Below the pieces are notes generated by a model. It had not been told where the DNA came from, searched no databases, and worked only from the letters and a program-made list of their open reading frames with translations. Shown in pieces: positions 23,427 through 34,086 of a stretch of 64,000 nucleotides of DNA. Made by a program: the position numbers and the translations under genes. Location of the stretch: positions 33,167,660 to 33,231,659 of the forward strand of contig OY365807.1 in the NCBI GenBank assembly GCA_959347315.1. The letters run 5' to 3'. This DNA comes from Bimastos eiseni. Its lineage: Eukaryota; Annelida; Clitellata; Crassiclitellata; Lumbricidae. Each line of letters begins with the position of its first letter. Position 1 is the stretch's first letter.

Positions 23427-24379
23427 CTAAAATTAAAAGAAACAAGTTAATGAACTGTGGTGGATGCATGCCACCATGTTATGTACAAATATCACAACAC
23501 AGCCTCTAGAGCAATATACTAGTAAGTCTGTCATTTCGTCAATATATGAAACCATCATTATTAACAACTAGCATAAAACTGCCTCATGTAGCTATGCTTC
23601 TGTTTATATAGTTGTCTCCTGTATATGATTTTTTTTTAAATTTCAGAGTCATAGAAATCTTATAATAAATGACAGAAGACACAAAGCCTGAGCACAATCA
23701 ATTTGGCAAATTCATATATACATCTGTAAATGCGTTGTATCTGCAAAAACTCTAAGAACGAGTACAATGCCCACTTCGAGATAATCCGCAGCATAACCCA
23801 ATTTTCACGCGTGTATTATTTTAAACCGTTGGTAGACCAATTGACCTTACCAGCCAGTCTACCTCTGCTCCTCGCTGTTTTTCACGCCAGTTAATCATAG
23901 TTAAAGCACCAAAAGAATACCACACAAGTGACACAACAAAGTTGGCAACCCCTTAAAACAAAACACCTAGTCCGATAAGTTACAAATCCGCTGAACAGTT
24001 GAGTTTGTTAACAGTTTGATGCAACTAAAGTATAGCACTTACCAGATAAAAGTTTGTTTATTTATGTATTTTTAAATTTCATATAACTCGAGACAGTATT
24101 TAATCGTATATTTAGGCACCGGACATTTTAACTCTAGCAACTGGTATATCGCCTTCGGAAACGGAGCGTGAAACACAGAATAAATATCTGTCCTCACTTT
24201 ACTAACTGACGTATGTCAGTTTGCATGTTTAGCGCCATCTAGCAACTGACTGGGCAACATAATGATGATTTTCGTGATTTATTAAGGTTTGTTATAAACC
24301 GTTTATTCTAGGTTTTTACGAACCTGAATAATCTCGAAAATCAAATTTGAGGTTTTACCTGGTAATAAAGACATTATAA
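23427..24379. other. Region upstream of plexin exon c1
   Basis: This should contain the plexin 5' UTR exon(s) and promoter. I see no TATA box or CpG-rich island that I would defend and no other gene. Confidence 0.4.
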
Positions 24380-24829
24380 GGAAAATGATAAAAACGATTA
24401 TATGGAGCCATCGACGTGGGTATATGGTTCTTCACGGATAAGAAACGTGGACAATATTGGAAGGACACAATAAACGATCAGAATTTAGAAGCATTGAAAA
24501 TGTGGATTTGGCGCAGAATGAAAAAGTTAGTTGGAACGAGCACAGAACTAACAAAAAGGTACTACAAAATGTTAGAGGGAAAAGATCACCGATGAAGACA
24601 AAGAAGATGGATGGGACATATGTACTATCTTATAAGAGGCGACTCGAGCCATGCTACGAAACATCATCGAGGGAAAATGAAAAGCAAAAGACCAGAGGAA
24701 GACCGAAAACAATTATCTTGAACTGAATGGTGGAGAGAGGCAGCTACAAGAGGATGAAAGAAGAAGCCCAGAACATATAGGCGCCGATTTTCAGTAAAAG
24801 GTACTGGCCATGGCCGAGGCAAGAATTCA
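24380..24829 (+). mobile_element. RTE/Proto2-like LINE C-terminal fragment
   Basis: A frame-shifted plus-strand reading gives LEALKMWIWRRMKKL, then SWNEHRTNKKVLQNV, and later GRPKT(I). These match the 'LEAFEMWCWRRM..ISW..H.TNEEVL' block and the basic 'GRGRPR..W' tail of a common LINE class. The hAT element at 24838 is inserted at its right edge. Confidence 0.75.
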
Positions 24830-24837
24830 ATTCCAAC

Positions 24838-25767
24838 CAGAGTTGTATGGTTTCGAGACAGTGTCTCGGTCTCGAGACGTCTCGAGACAGTTTTTAATCA
24901 GTGTCTCGGTCTCGGAGGCCTGCTGTCTCGGTCTCGAGGTGGTGTCTCTAATTTTTATAAATAGTTTTGAAGTGAAAGTTTTGTTCTGTCTCGAACAAGC
25001 GGTCTCGATAAGTTTCGCGTTAATTAACTGTCTTAAAATCTTGCGCTAGAAACTGAAACCGGAATCTACGAGAAACGGTAGGCCTAATTCTGGTTAACGC
25101 GCAAGTCACATGATACTTAAATCAATTCAATTATCTTAAAATGTATTAATGTTTGAGAGAGAACCCGAAATTGTAAAGTTTCCTTTTACGCAATTGAAGT
25201 TATTGACAAACAATAGCTATGCCGTTGGTCATTGATGTAAAACCACCATAACCGAAACGATCGGAACAACTTCGAGCTTCTCAGGGTGAGTATAAGGATA
25301 TGTGCAACTTTTTAATTGCATTTGGTATTTGGTATCGAATTGTGCCTGCTTAAAATCGTTTATAAAATTTCAAAAAGGCTTTATTTATACTATTCAGAAG
25401 ATAGTCAGAAAATTTCAAAAAGGCTTTATTTATACTATTCAGAAGATATTCAGAAGAGATATCGAAAAAGATAAAACGCGACAATATAAAAACTGTTCTC
25501 AGGAATTGGTACTATGTACAAATTGAATTGGTACCATACGCAAATTAAAGTTTCAAATTGAATTTACAACTGAACCTTATTCCCGAAAAGTGATACATTA
25601 GTATTCTGCAGCATTTTATATAGGATCACTTGTCTTTTACTGTCTCATACTGTACGTCTCGTACTGTCCTGAACCTAGTGTCTCGGTCTTGGTACCTCTC
25701 GGTCTCGGCACCATACTGTCTCAGTCTCGTCTTGGTCTTGAAGTTTCAAGTTTTGTATACAACACTG
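24838..25767. mobile_element. Non-autonomous hAT element with perfect 8-bp TSD and TCTCG repeats
   Basis: The termini are CAGAGTTGTATGGTTTC and, at the other end, AAGTTTTGTATACAACACTG (inverted CAGTGTTGTATAC). The target duplication ATTCCAAC is identical on both sides (24830-24837 and 25768-25775). The subterminal regions are packed with GTCTCGGTCTCGAGAC-type repeats in both orientations. A 45-bp internal tandem duplication begins at 25364. No transposase is encoded. Confidence 0.9.
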
Positions 25768-25854
25768 ATTCCAACGATCCCATGATCTAATCGATCGCCT
25801 ATCCTGCCCTGTCATCCCTCTCCCCCAGCCCGTTTTCCTCAAGACATTTCAATT

Positions 25855-26270
25855 GATTAATTAATTAACAGAGGCCCTGCATCCCGGATCAAGTCATACC
25901 TTTCTTCACGCTCTTTCGCTGTCAATGCCTCTGGTCACTCATCTAGTCCTGCAGCCTCACCTGCGGTGTTCCTCAAGGTTCTGTTCTTGGGCCTCTTTCA
26001 TTCATTCTATACACTTCCCCATTCAGCAAAATCATTTCCTCGTCTTCTTTAGATCATCACCTTTACGCTGACGATACAATCCCCTCAATCACTTACAGAT
26101 GCAATAAATCGCATTCAAAACACCATCTCCCTCATAATTTTATTAACTTGGATGACCACCAACCTGCTCTGTCTAAATCCTTCAAAAACAGAATTTCTAA
26201 TCATTGGCCTCCGTGAGCAATTGAACAAACTTCCCAACCTTCCGACCTTCTTCAAACAAACCCAACTTAT
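25855..26270 (+). mobile_element. CR1/L2-like LINE fragment, RT palm (YADD)
   Basis: Plus-strand reading with one frameshift: IKSYLSSRSF, then [18 protein letters not shown], then DHHLYADDT, then [20 protein letters not shown]. The YADD box and the [10 protein letters not shown] motif are the core of a non-LTR reverse transcriptase. It is broken by frameshifts and stops, so it is not functional. Confidence 0.9.
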
Positions 26271-26274
26271 CCTG

Positions 26275-27230
26275 TGCACAGTACGGATCCTTGAGGTACG
26301 CCGAATTGAACAGGTACTCAAGAACTGCGGGAGTCACTTAGGATGATCATTTGGGCACGATCAGTAAGATAAGAGCGAAACCAAAGAAGAGGGAGACCAC
26401 TAAGACCAAAGGACGTTTCAAGGCGATGCAGAAGTATATCATTGTCTACCATATCGAATGCTGAAGATGCATCAAAAAGTGCCAAGAGATTGACATGGGA
26501 CTTATGCATTGCTGAATAGATGTCGGATAGAAGAGAAAGAAGAGCAGTTTCAGTTGAGTGGTTGGCTCTAAAACCTGATTGTCTGGTAGGTAGAAGACCA
26601 GATTGCTCAAGGTAAGGAAGGAGCTGTAGAGAAACAAGTCGCTCTAAACTAGTCTAAAGTCTTCGAGAGAAAAGAAAGATTTGCGATAGGTCGATAGTTT
26701 TGGCACAAGCTAGGATCCTGGTTTGGCTTCTTAAGAGTGGGAAAGACAATGGCCCGCTTCTGGGATGCTGGAAGGATACCTTCAGAGAGAGACCTATTAA
26801 ATAGATACAGCAGGAAGGGGACAATGTCATCTAGTACATCTACAATACCAAACGGTGGGAGGGGGTCAAGTTCACATTATTTTAGATTAGAACTAGTAAT
26901 GGCATGACGTAGTTCTAGGAGTTCGTAGAGTTCTGAAGTTGATTTGGCATCGAGTTTTGAGGTAGAGGAGAATAGAGGCGACTTACGTAGGGCCTCACTG
27001 AAGGCACCGCGATCAAGAGATTTCCATCCACGCAGATATCTGAGAGCATGAATGGGCTGCTGATAAAGAGGGTAGATAGAGAACGCAATAGGAGAATGAT
27101 CGGAGAGGGTCGGCGGAAAGATTTTCAAATCTTGCAACGCAACATTTTCATTAGTGATTACAAGATCTAGAGTGTAGATGTGTAGATTCACAGACGTGTT
27201 GATGAAGGCCGAATTGCGTTCATCAACTCC
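26275..27230 (-). mobile_element. CR1/L2-like LINE fragment, inverted: endonuclease end to RT fingers/palm
   Basis: Minus-strand reading in order: YTLDLVITNENV and TLSDHSPIAF (endonuclease C-terminus); FNRSLSEGILPASQKRAIV and NYRPIANLSF (RT fingers); LLALFDASSAFDMVDNDILL (palm, catalytic FDxSxAFD); [22 protein letters not shown] at 26290. It stops there without a 3' end. Frameshifts and stops interrupt it. Confidence 0.9.
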
Positions 27231-27231
27231 A

Positions 27232-27585
27232 TACAATCCAACCGCCCGGATCAACTCGCTCATCGTCATATCTTTCTCTATCTCGACCTCCAGTCTCATC
27301 ATCCCTGAAATTCTGCAACCGCTCCTTAGGATATGCTGCTCCAGCGCTTTGAAACGGACTCCCAAAAGAACTCCGTCAGTTTGCTCATCCCACATTTCAC
27401 CTCGAAATATAACCTCTCCTCCGCTTTCATTAGGCCCTGCTACTTTCCATTCACGACTAAAAACCAAACTCTTCAATGCAGAGGTGACACAAGGTTTTGA
27501 AAAGTGGGAAGGCATCACTTAAAAAATAATGCGAAGCGCAAAATTTTTTCATTGCCGCCCTCACTTTTTTGATTTTGTGGTAGAA

Positions 27586-27652
<67 letters not shown>

Positions 27653-28303
27653 GTATCAAGCAGTGAAAGTAACAGTGAGAGCAATGACATATATCAAACA
27701 GTAGAAGAGACAGAGAGAGTGAAGTGACGTGTCAAACAGTAGAAGAAACGGAGAGAGCAGTAACGTATGAAACAGAAGAAGAAACAGTGAGGGGCAGTGG
27801 CGTATTAAACAGACGAAAAATTACAGAGGTGCAGTCAGAGGTGTATCAAGGTTTTGAAAGTGGGGGGCATAATTTTTTTTTAAATGTTGCCCCCGTACTT
27901 TTTTTAATTTTGCTTCCTCAGGAATGTGAAAAATGGGGGGGGGCGCACAAATTATCTTAACGAAAGTCATCTTAAAAAGCCACTAAAAATGGGGGGGGGG
28001 CTTTACCCCGTCCACTTCCCCAGTTTTGAAACTGGGGGGCCGGTGCCCGCCCCTGCCCTTCCGCTTGTTACACCTATGCTTCAATGTGTCCTAATGCCTC
28101 AACATGACCACCCTCATCATCTATTACCCCCATGCTGTCTCCTCGGGTTGACTCCCTGGATAACGACCCGGCACCGAAAGAAAACGAGATTTTTGGTTAT
28201 TGAGGACTTGATTTGGCATGGCGCCTGCGAATAAGCTGGTCTCCCTGACGTGGCTTTTGTGGGCGCTGAGAAATTTTCGAGGATTTACATTACATTACAT
28301 TCC
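27232..28303 (+). mobile_element. CR1/L2-like LINE 3' segment, split by a MITE
   Basis: 27232-27478 encodes a C-terminal end (…PATFHSRLKTKLFN) and is similar at the DNA level to the minus strand of 46895-47225. After the MITE, 28087-28303 continues as 3' UTR and ends GCGCTGAGAAATTTTCGAGG, then (TTACA)n. That tail recurs at 59793-59845. Confidence 0.75.
27479..28078. mobile_element. hAT-like MITE/composite with perfect 8-bp TSD
   Basis: It starts CAGAGGTGACACAAGG and ends CTTGTTACACCTATG, inverted termini of about 14 bp. The target duplication CTTCAATG is identical at 27471-27478 and 28079-28086, and it interrupts a LINE. Inside are a (GA)n tract (about 27590-27646) and several degenerate internal copies of the terminal motif, including CAGTGGCGTATTAAAC and CAGAGGTGTATCAAGG near 27835. 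Confidence 0.8.
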
Positions 28304-29069
28304 TATTTAATTTGTTCCAGATATTCACACGACAACCACGAATATATTACTATATAAAACACTCTTTAAGTTATATGTAGCCACTAACTATTACTAACTT
28401 TCACTAAAAAATCTGATGCAATTATCATTTACAGATACATGTACACGCAAAGCATGCTAAATTTCCCGTACGGCAGACTTCAGTTACTAATCTTACTTCA
28501 ACTTTTTTTTCAGAATTACAAACACCAAGCCTTCGAACTATACTGGCTCAGTAACATACTTAAAAAAATGGAATGCATTCATTGCAGGGCCAATTAGTAT
28601 TCGAAATGCACCCACATTCTTCCTATTTAAGACGATTAAAAGACGGAATTAATTATGGAGAGGAGCAATGGATTTGACAGATTACTTAGGACAATGGAGA
28701 TCATGTGTTCGTAGCCATTGCCGCCAAAGTTTAGGCTATTTGGTCAGGTATGTCTATGATAAGTGAGCATAATATTATAGGGTTAGGATTTAACGTTAGG
28801 CTATTTGGTTAGGTATGTCTATGATCATTGATTCTGTTTTGAAATAATTGATGCATTGTGTTTGACGTCAATGCTTTTCGCATGTACTGCAGCTGTTATC
28901 ATATATCAAAGTCAAAGCAATTTTTTCAAGTAAACATTATATTTTAACGAATTTTTACAAGACTTTAGTTATAGTTCGATGCCAGATTTTATTTATAGTT
29001 CGATGCCAGATCGGCCACCATACCAATAGCCCCAGTTCTGCGAGCTGTATACTGTTCAGAACTTGTCGG
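28304..29069. other. Intergenic, no gene seen
   Basis: AT-rich. A 27-bp direct repeat (TTAGGCTATTTGGTCAGGTA... and its near copy) occurs at about 28732-28762 and 28796-28824. Nothing coding. Confidence 0.5.
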
Positions 29070-29200
29070 CATTGATCCAACGTTTCAATGCGGTGGCTTT
29101 TCAGGGCACTCTGTCATGATTACAATCCACTGACAAGCGGCGACCCAGATGGCCTGATGACAGATCCGTTGGCAATGCCAATGATGAATAACACTATATG
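29070..29200 (+). mobile_element. Retroelement C-terminal tail, copy 1
   Basis: The reading IQRFNAVAFQGTLS ends in a stop at about 29117 and is followed by an (AAT)n array. The same block is seen at 61405-61460 (ISLTMQRFNTVTFQGTF) and, with the variant QRISVVLQRGNAVCLFGTLP, at 29495-29560. Confidence 0.6.
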
Positions 29201-29204
29201 TGAC

Positions 29205-29252
<48 letters not shown>

Positions 29253-29280
29253 GTAAAAATAATAATAATAAAATAATATA
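29205..29280. repeat. (AAT)n microsatellite
   Basis: Near-pure AATAAT array, slightly interrupted at the end. It separates two retroelement tail copies. Confidence 0.95.
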
Positions 29281-29284
29281 AAAT

Positions 29285-29575
29285 AATAACATCTATCAGA
29301 GCTGGCGAAGCAGCCGAACGCGCAGCTAAGACGAAGAGGGCCAAGTATTCCACCATAACCAACACCCACGACTTCGTAGCCCTCTCCTTGGAATCCGGCG
29401 GCGCTTGGAGCAGTGAAGGACTGGAGTTCATTTCAGAGTTGGGTAGTCGAACGAGTGCTGCAACCCACGATCCAATGGAGACGTCATTTCTGTTCCAACG
29501 TATCTCAGTTGTTCTTCAGCGTGGGAACGCAGTCTGCCTCTTCGGGACATTGCCAACACTCACTTAGCTCATCAT
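29285..29575 (+). mobile_element. Retroelement C-terminal tail, copy 2
   Basis: Open plus-strand reading: THDFVALSLESGGAWSSEG, then LEFISELGSRTSAAT, then ETSFLFQRISVVLQRGNAV. This 'F.P.A.ET.G…L…LG.R…TGD.RE.SFL.QR.S…QR.N' pattern is a recurrent C-terminal block of reverse-transcriptase-containing elements in invertebrate genomes. The element class is not certain. Confidence 0.6.
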
Positions 29576-29607
29576 GGGCGATAATTGCATAATGTGAAAC
29601 ATATATA

Positions 29608-29875
29608 ATAGTAATAATAATAATAATAATAATTATAATAATAATAATAATATTAATAATGATAATAATAATAACAATAATAATAATAATAAAATTTTAA
29701 AACGCCGTGGCATCTATAGAGGGTCTTTTGAACAGCACGTGTGGGACGAGAACATAACACAGTTTATAGCTTTAGTTTTATCTAGCCTGAGGGATCATTT
29801 CCACCTTTTGCAATTAAGAAATAATAATATAATAATAATAATTATTATTATTATTATTATTAACAATAATAATCA
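29608..29875. repeat. (AAT)n/(ATT)n-rich segment
   Basis: AAT arrays at about 29610-29695 and 29822-29838, then ATT at 29839-29862, making a small inverted AAT/ATT pair. Confidence 0.9.
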
Positions 29876-29944
29876 TATTAAAAAAAATAACAGTAGCGCG
29901 GTAACCATCGTTTCCGCTAACTCAGAGTTGTCATTTTGGTCCAA

Positions 29945-30950
29945 TTTTCATGACCCGACCCACCCAATACCCATCTATAGTGAACCCGACCCGACCCGAC
30001 TCAACTTCTAAAGCAAAATATCGCGCATGACCCGAATTTTACCGATATTGTTTATCGTCAAATTTTAATGTCGCAAAAACGTAACACAGTCAGACCGCCA
30101 TATATGATAATAATATTGATTTGTGAAAACGTATTATTCCATTTATTTGAGGATAAAATTACATTCTCCATAAATATATGCAAAAGAATTCCGGAGATTT
30201 GTATTGTAGGTACATAAGGCTTAAGAGTCCGGCTCGCATGTCCCAGCGTTGCATGCTCAGCTAATTCCAAGGGTTGTAATCAATCTGTTGATCCTTTGTA
30301 ATTTTCTCGGAAATTCATGAGAAATTATTCCATGCAGAGGCTTTATATGAACGAGTTCGCTGTTAAAAGAAACAAATTAGGCGTTGTCCTAAGTTTTTAC
30401 GTTAATATCCTCGACATATTCAATTTCTATGTTTGTAACTGATTAACACCAGGATCCGATGTGGACCACGGGTTCGCTAAAGTGATGTTCGCTTATGCAA
30501 GAGATTTTAATCTCAGGCTTTTATTCATGTATATTCCGAAAGATAGCATCAAGTTGCGCGATTGACTTCTGAGTCTAAGAATCGGGCACTAAAAGGACGC
30601 CCGATCATTTGTCTCAGAAGTCAATAACGCGTATCATGGTTCAAACGGCTTTGCGGTAGCCCTGGGATGTCTTCTGCTGTCCTCACTCAAGTGCCTTGAG
30701 AATATCTTCACCAATGAACGCATGCACAAAAGATGTAAACCGTAACGAGTCATTATGAAGAGTACAAAGCTGGAAATTGAGCTCTGCGAAATAGGTCCGG
30801 CCTTGGGACTCGACCCAAATCCACCCACCAGATCTGGACCCGACCCGACCTGTCCCGCTTATTAACGCGCTTAATCTACAGATATTCGCGTCCCGATCCG
30901 ACCAGACCTGAGCTGACCCGACCAGACCCGAAGCGCCGGTCGATCAGTCC
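29945..30950. mobile_element. Possible repeat element bounded by GACCCGACCC motifs
   Basis: Clusters of ACCCGACCCGAC occur at 29950-30000 and 30830-30935 in the same orientation, with AT-rich unique sequence and a perfect-arm hairpin (30562-30624) between them. No gene was seen. The element status is inferred only from the bounding motifs. Confidence 0.35.
30562..30624. repeat. Inverted repeat (hairpin)
   Basis: The arms TTGACTTCTGAG and CTCAGAAGTCAA are perfect 12-bp complements at the outside. An inner pair, TCGGGC/GCCCGA, flanks a loop of about 11 nt. Confidence 0.85.
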
Positions 30951-31039
30951 CGGGGACAACTCTACGCTAACTACACAATGCTTCAACGCGATCGCATTTC
31001 GGCTCGCTTTCGTCTTGTGGGGGTGTGTGCGTGTGGGTG

Positions 31040-31540
<501 letters not shown>

Positions 31541-31559
31541 TAGATAGATTAACTTCTGT

Positions 31560-32879
31560 TTCTCTGTCGTTTACTTAGCGTTTCTTCCACCCAATTAGAC
31601 TAATATACTCTCTGATGGCACACCTCGTTTGACTGCAGGTGTACGTTGTTTCATCAGCTTCATATTACCGTCGGTAAAGCGATGCAGCAAAGCTTGTTTA
31701 TTTTATCAGGTCTAGGCCTATAGGTCTATGTGCCTACACCTAATATTACTATAGAAACACAGACAACTAAAAATTTCTTTTTGGACTCGAACTATATTTT
31801 CCACTTATAGGCCTAACGTAGATGCAGCTATTCCTGTTTTTTGTCTTTCCAAAGTTGACAATAATGGTTTAGGCCTAGGCTACTCAAGACTGAGTCTGTG
31901 TCTCCAACTCCAAGTTCTACTCTTACGACGAAGACATTATAGGTATTAATCTAAATGAGAATTATGTATCGCCTTCTTATTATTATTAGGCCTACAGTAT
32001 GTGCATTTTTCATTGTGGTCTACGTGACTATGTCAGAGTAAATTGCTGAAAGTGAACCTGGAGCGGAAAGTCTCTGCAAAATATAACGTCCTCGATCATG
32101 CTGCAGCGTCTCAATCTCTTCACTGTATCAACAACAAGAACAGTAGAACTAGATGGATAGTATAACAACTTCTGGCAACAATCATGGTCGTAAAACTTTG
32201 GTTGGCTGCTGATTTTTCATCCTGCTGGATTCAGATGGTAAAGCAACCTCTGACGCTAAGTCGCCAATATTGTTACTGTCTGCTGTAAAAAGTCAGGATT
32301 TTCAACATTAATGACAACTTGTGTTTTTAGTCTCATCTGTAGGAATTTACCTTATAATATTTTACCAAATACATTTTGCTCCTTGCTCTTTGCTCCTGCT
32401 TTTCCGCTATCCACTCCTTTACCAACACAAAATATCTAATCGCATCATCATCGTAACTCGTAAGCTCCAAATTTCTACAGCGTAAATTGAAAGCTAAGCG
32501 CAGGGAATTAGGTTATTCACAAGGGCTGATATCAGCTAAGTTTATCTTGTCAGTAAATGATGGCCCTTTGCAGTTTCCCATAGGCTAATAATGGACAAAG
32601 AAAAACAAGATATTTTCTTTCTTTTGCAGTTCATTTTACTAGACAGATACCGTCGATGAAGGTCTACAGGGTGTGTTTATTTCCAGTCCACACCGCTAGA
32701 GATTTATTCCTTTCTGGTGAATGAAACTGTTGTAATTGTGATCGTAAATTTATAACGTCTCGTCAATAAAAACTCCTCAACGGCGTTCCTAACCTGGCAA
32801 CACCAAATCATGATCGAATTGAATGGTTTTCAAACGCTGGCGGCGAAGGAACTAAGATAAATCAACGGAAGTTCATTAC
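31560..32879. other. Intergenic, no gene seen
   Basis: AT-rich sequence with several TAGGCCTA palindromes (31707, 31809, 31869, 31987). No coding signal or transposon end was recognised. Confidence 0.5.
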
Positions 32880-33410
32880 AGAGTTTTCTATGCAGCCTGT
32901 TCCAGAAGGTTTGGACCTACCACAGAAAAGCTTTTTTGGAGAACTGTGGAAGTTCGAGCCCTAGGGACAACCACGTCGCCGCGCGTGGCACAGCAATATA
33001 ATTTATGACCTGGTAGGCTATGAGCGAAGTAATCTGCAGCCTGGTACGGGAAACAACTTTGCGGTGCATATATAACAATATATAACAATATAAAACAATG
33101 TAAGTACTCCAATGGATAGCACTTGCACACAAAGCTCCAAAAGATAAACTGAGGCTTGATCTGCAAGACAATTGCGTATACAAACATTACAATCTTAGTC
33201 AATGCGTATTTGCATAGGCAGCCAGTACAGCACATCTAGGCCTAGCATAAAGCTAGTTTGTTGTTGTTGATGCCCTAACTTTGGTATGCCGCCTATAAGA
33301 CGAGACAGGATATTTAGAACATATTGCAACTGATTAATGCGAGATAGGGTTAGGCATCCATAGATAGCATGCACTGGCATAAGCAACTCCGATGCATATG
33401 CATGCATCAG
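32880..33410 (-). mobile_element. CR1/L2-like LINE fragment (RT C-terminal region)
   Basis: Minus-strand reading with frameshifts: QYVLNILSRLIGGIPKLGH, then VLYWLPMQIRID, then KIVMFVYAIVL, and finally DVVVPRARTSTVLQKSFSVV followed by GPN. These match the 'LQ.VLN.AARLI', 'L.WLP…RI.FKI' and 'R….RSFS..GP.LWN.LP' blocks that end CR1/L2-type LINE ORF2 proteins. Confidence 0.85.
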
Positions 33411-33791
33411 GTTGTAGCTACTTCAGTTGTTAGCAAGCGACATAACATGCGAATCTGATCTAAAACCTATAGATGCCGTTAGATGGTAGAGTCACGTGCG
33501 ACACGCATTTATGTTTTGAAAGGGTTATTCCTGGTCCGTGGTCACACTCAAATACCGTACAGTGAGAGAAAGAGACGCCAGGTCGACGGGCGACTATCTT
33601 GGGCCTCGTGCATACAGAAGACCTGACCGTTTGGGCCTGAAATGTACAACAGGTGCAAATTTAGCTGTTGAAAGATATGTTTCTTAGCCGTTGAAAAGTT
33701 TCTTCTTCGTTAATAAAACAGCAGATGATGTATTGATGTTACATGCGCAATATATCAAGCGGCAGGGAGGGAGAGGAATGGGCAGAGTGTG

Positions 33792-33792
33792 G

Positions 33793-33845
<53 letters not shown>
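33792..33845. repeat. (TA)n microsatellite
   Basis: About 50 bp of alternating TA with a CA interruption. Confidence 0.97.
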
Positions 33846-34086
33846 TATATTGATTCGTAGCTCAATAGGCATGTCTGCGTACAATGTATGTGGAGTTTGA
33901 ACTTTACGATCATCGTCTTTGTAGTTTTGAGACATAAGCATTTGATGTAGTTCATACGATTTTCATCTCAATAACAGGGGCAGATGATGTAATAAAAGTG
34001 TCTTTAGAACTGTCATTTTTCTACCTGGACAGTAGCGTCGCCATTCGGCCACCCGCCCACCCTGTGCTAAGAGCCTAAGGCGGTTC

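Noticed and set aside
22306..23469. Upstream in-frame ATG at 23469 for plexin
   Set aside because: A strong acceptor lies between it and the ATG at 23421, and the signal peptide starts at the latter.
29120..29431. 103-codon minus frame with a poly-Ile stretch
   Set aside because: Driven by (AAT)n. The opposite strand carries the retroelement reading.
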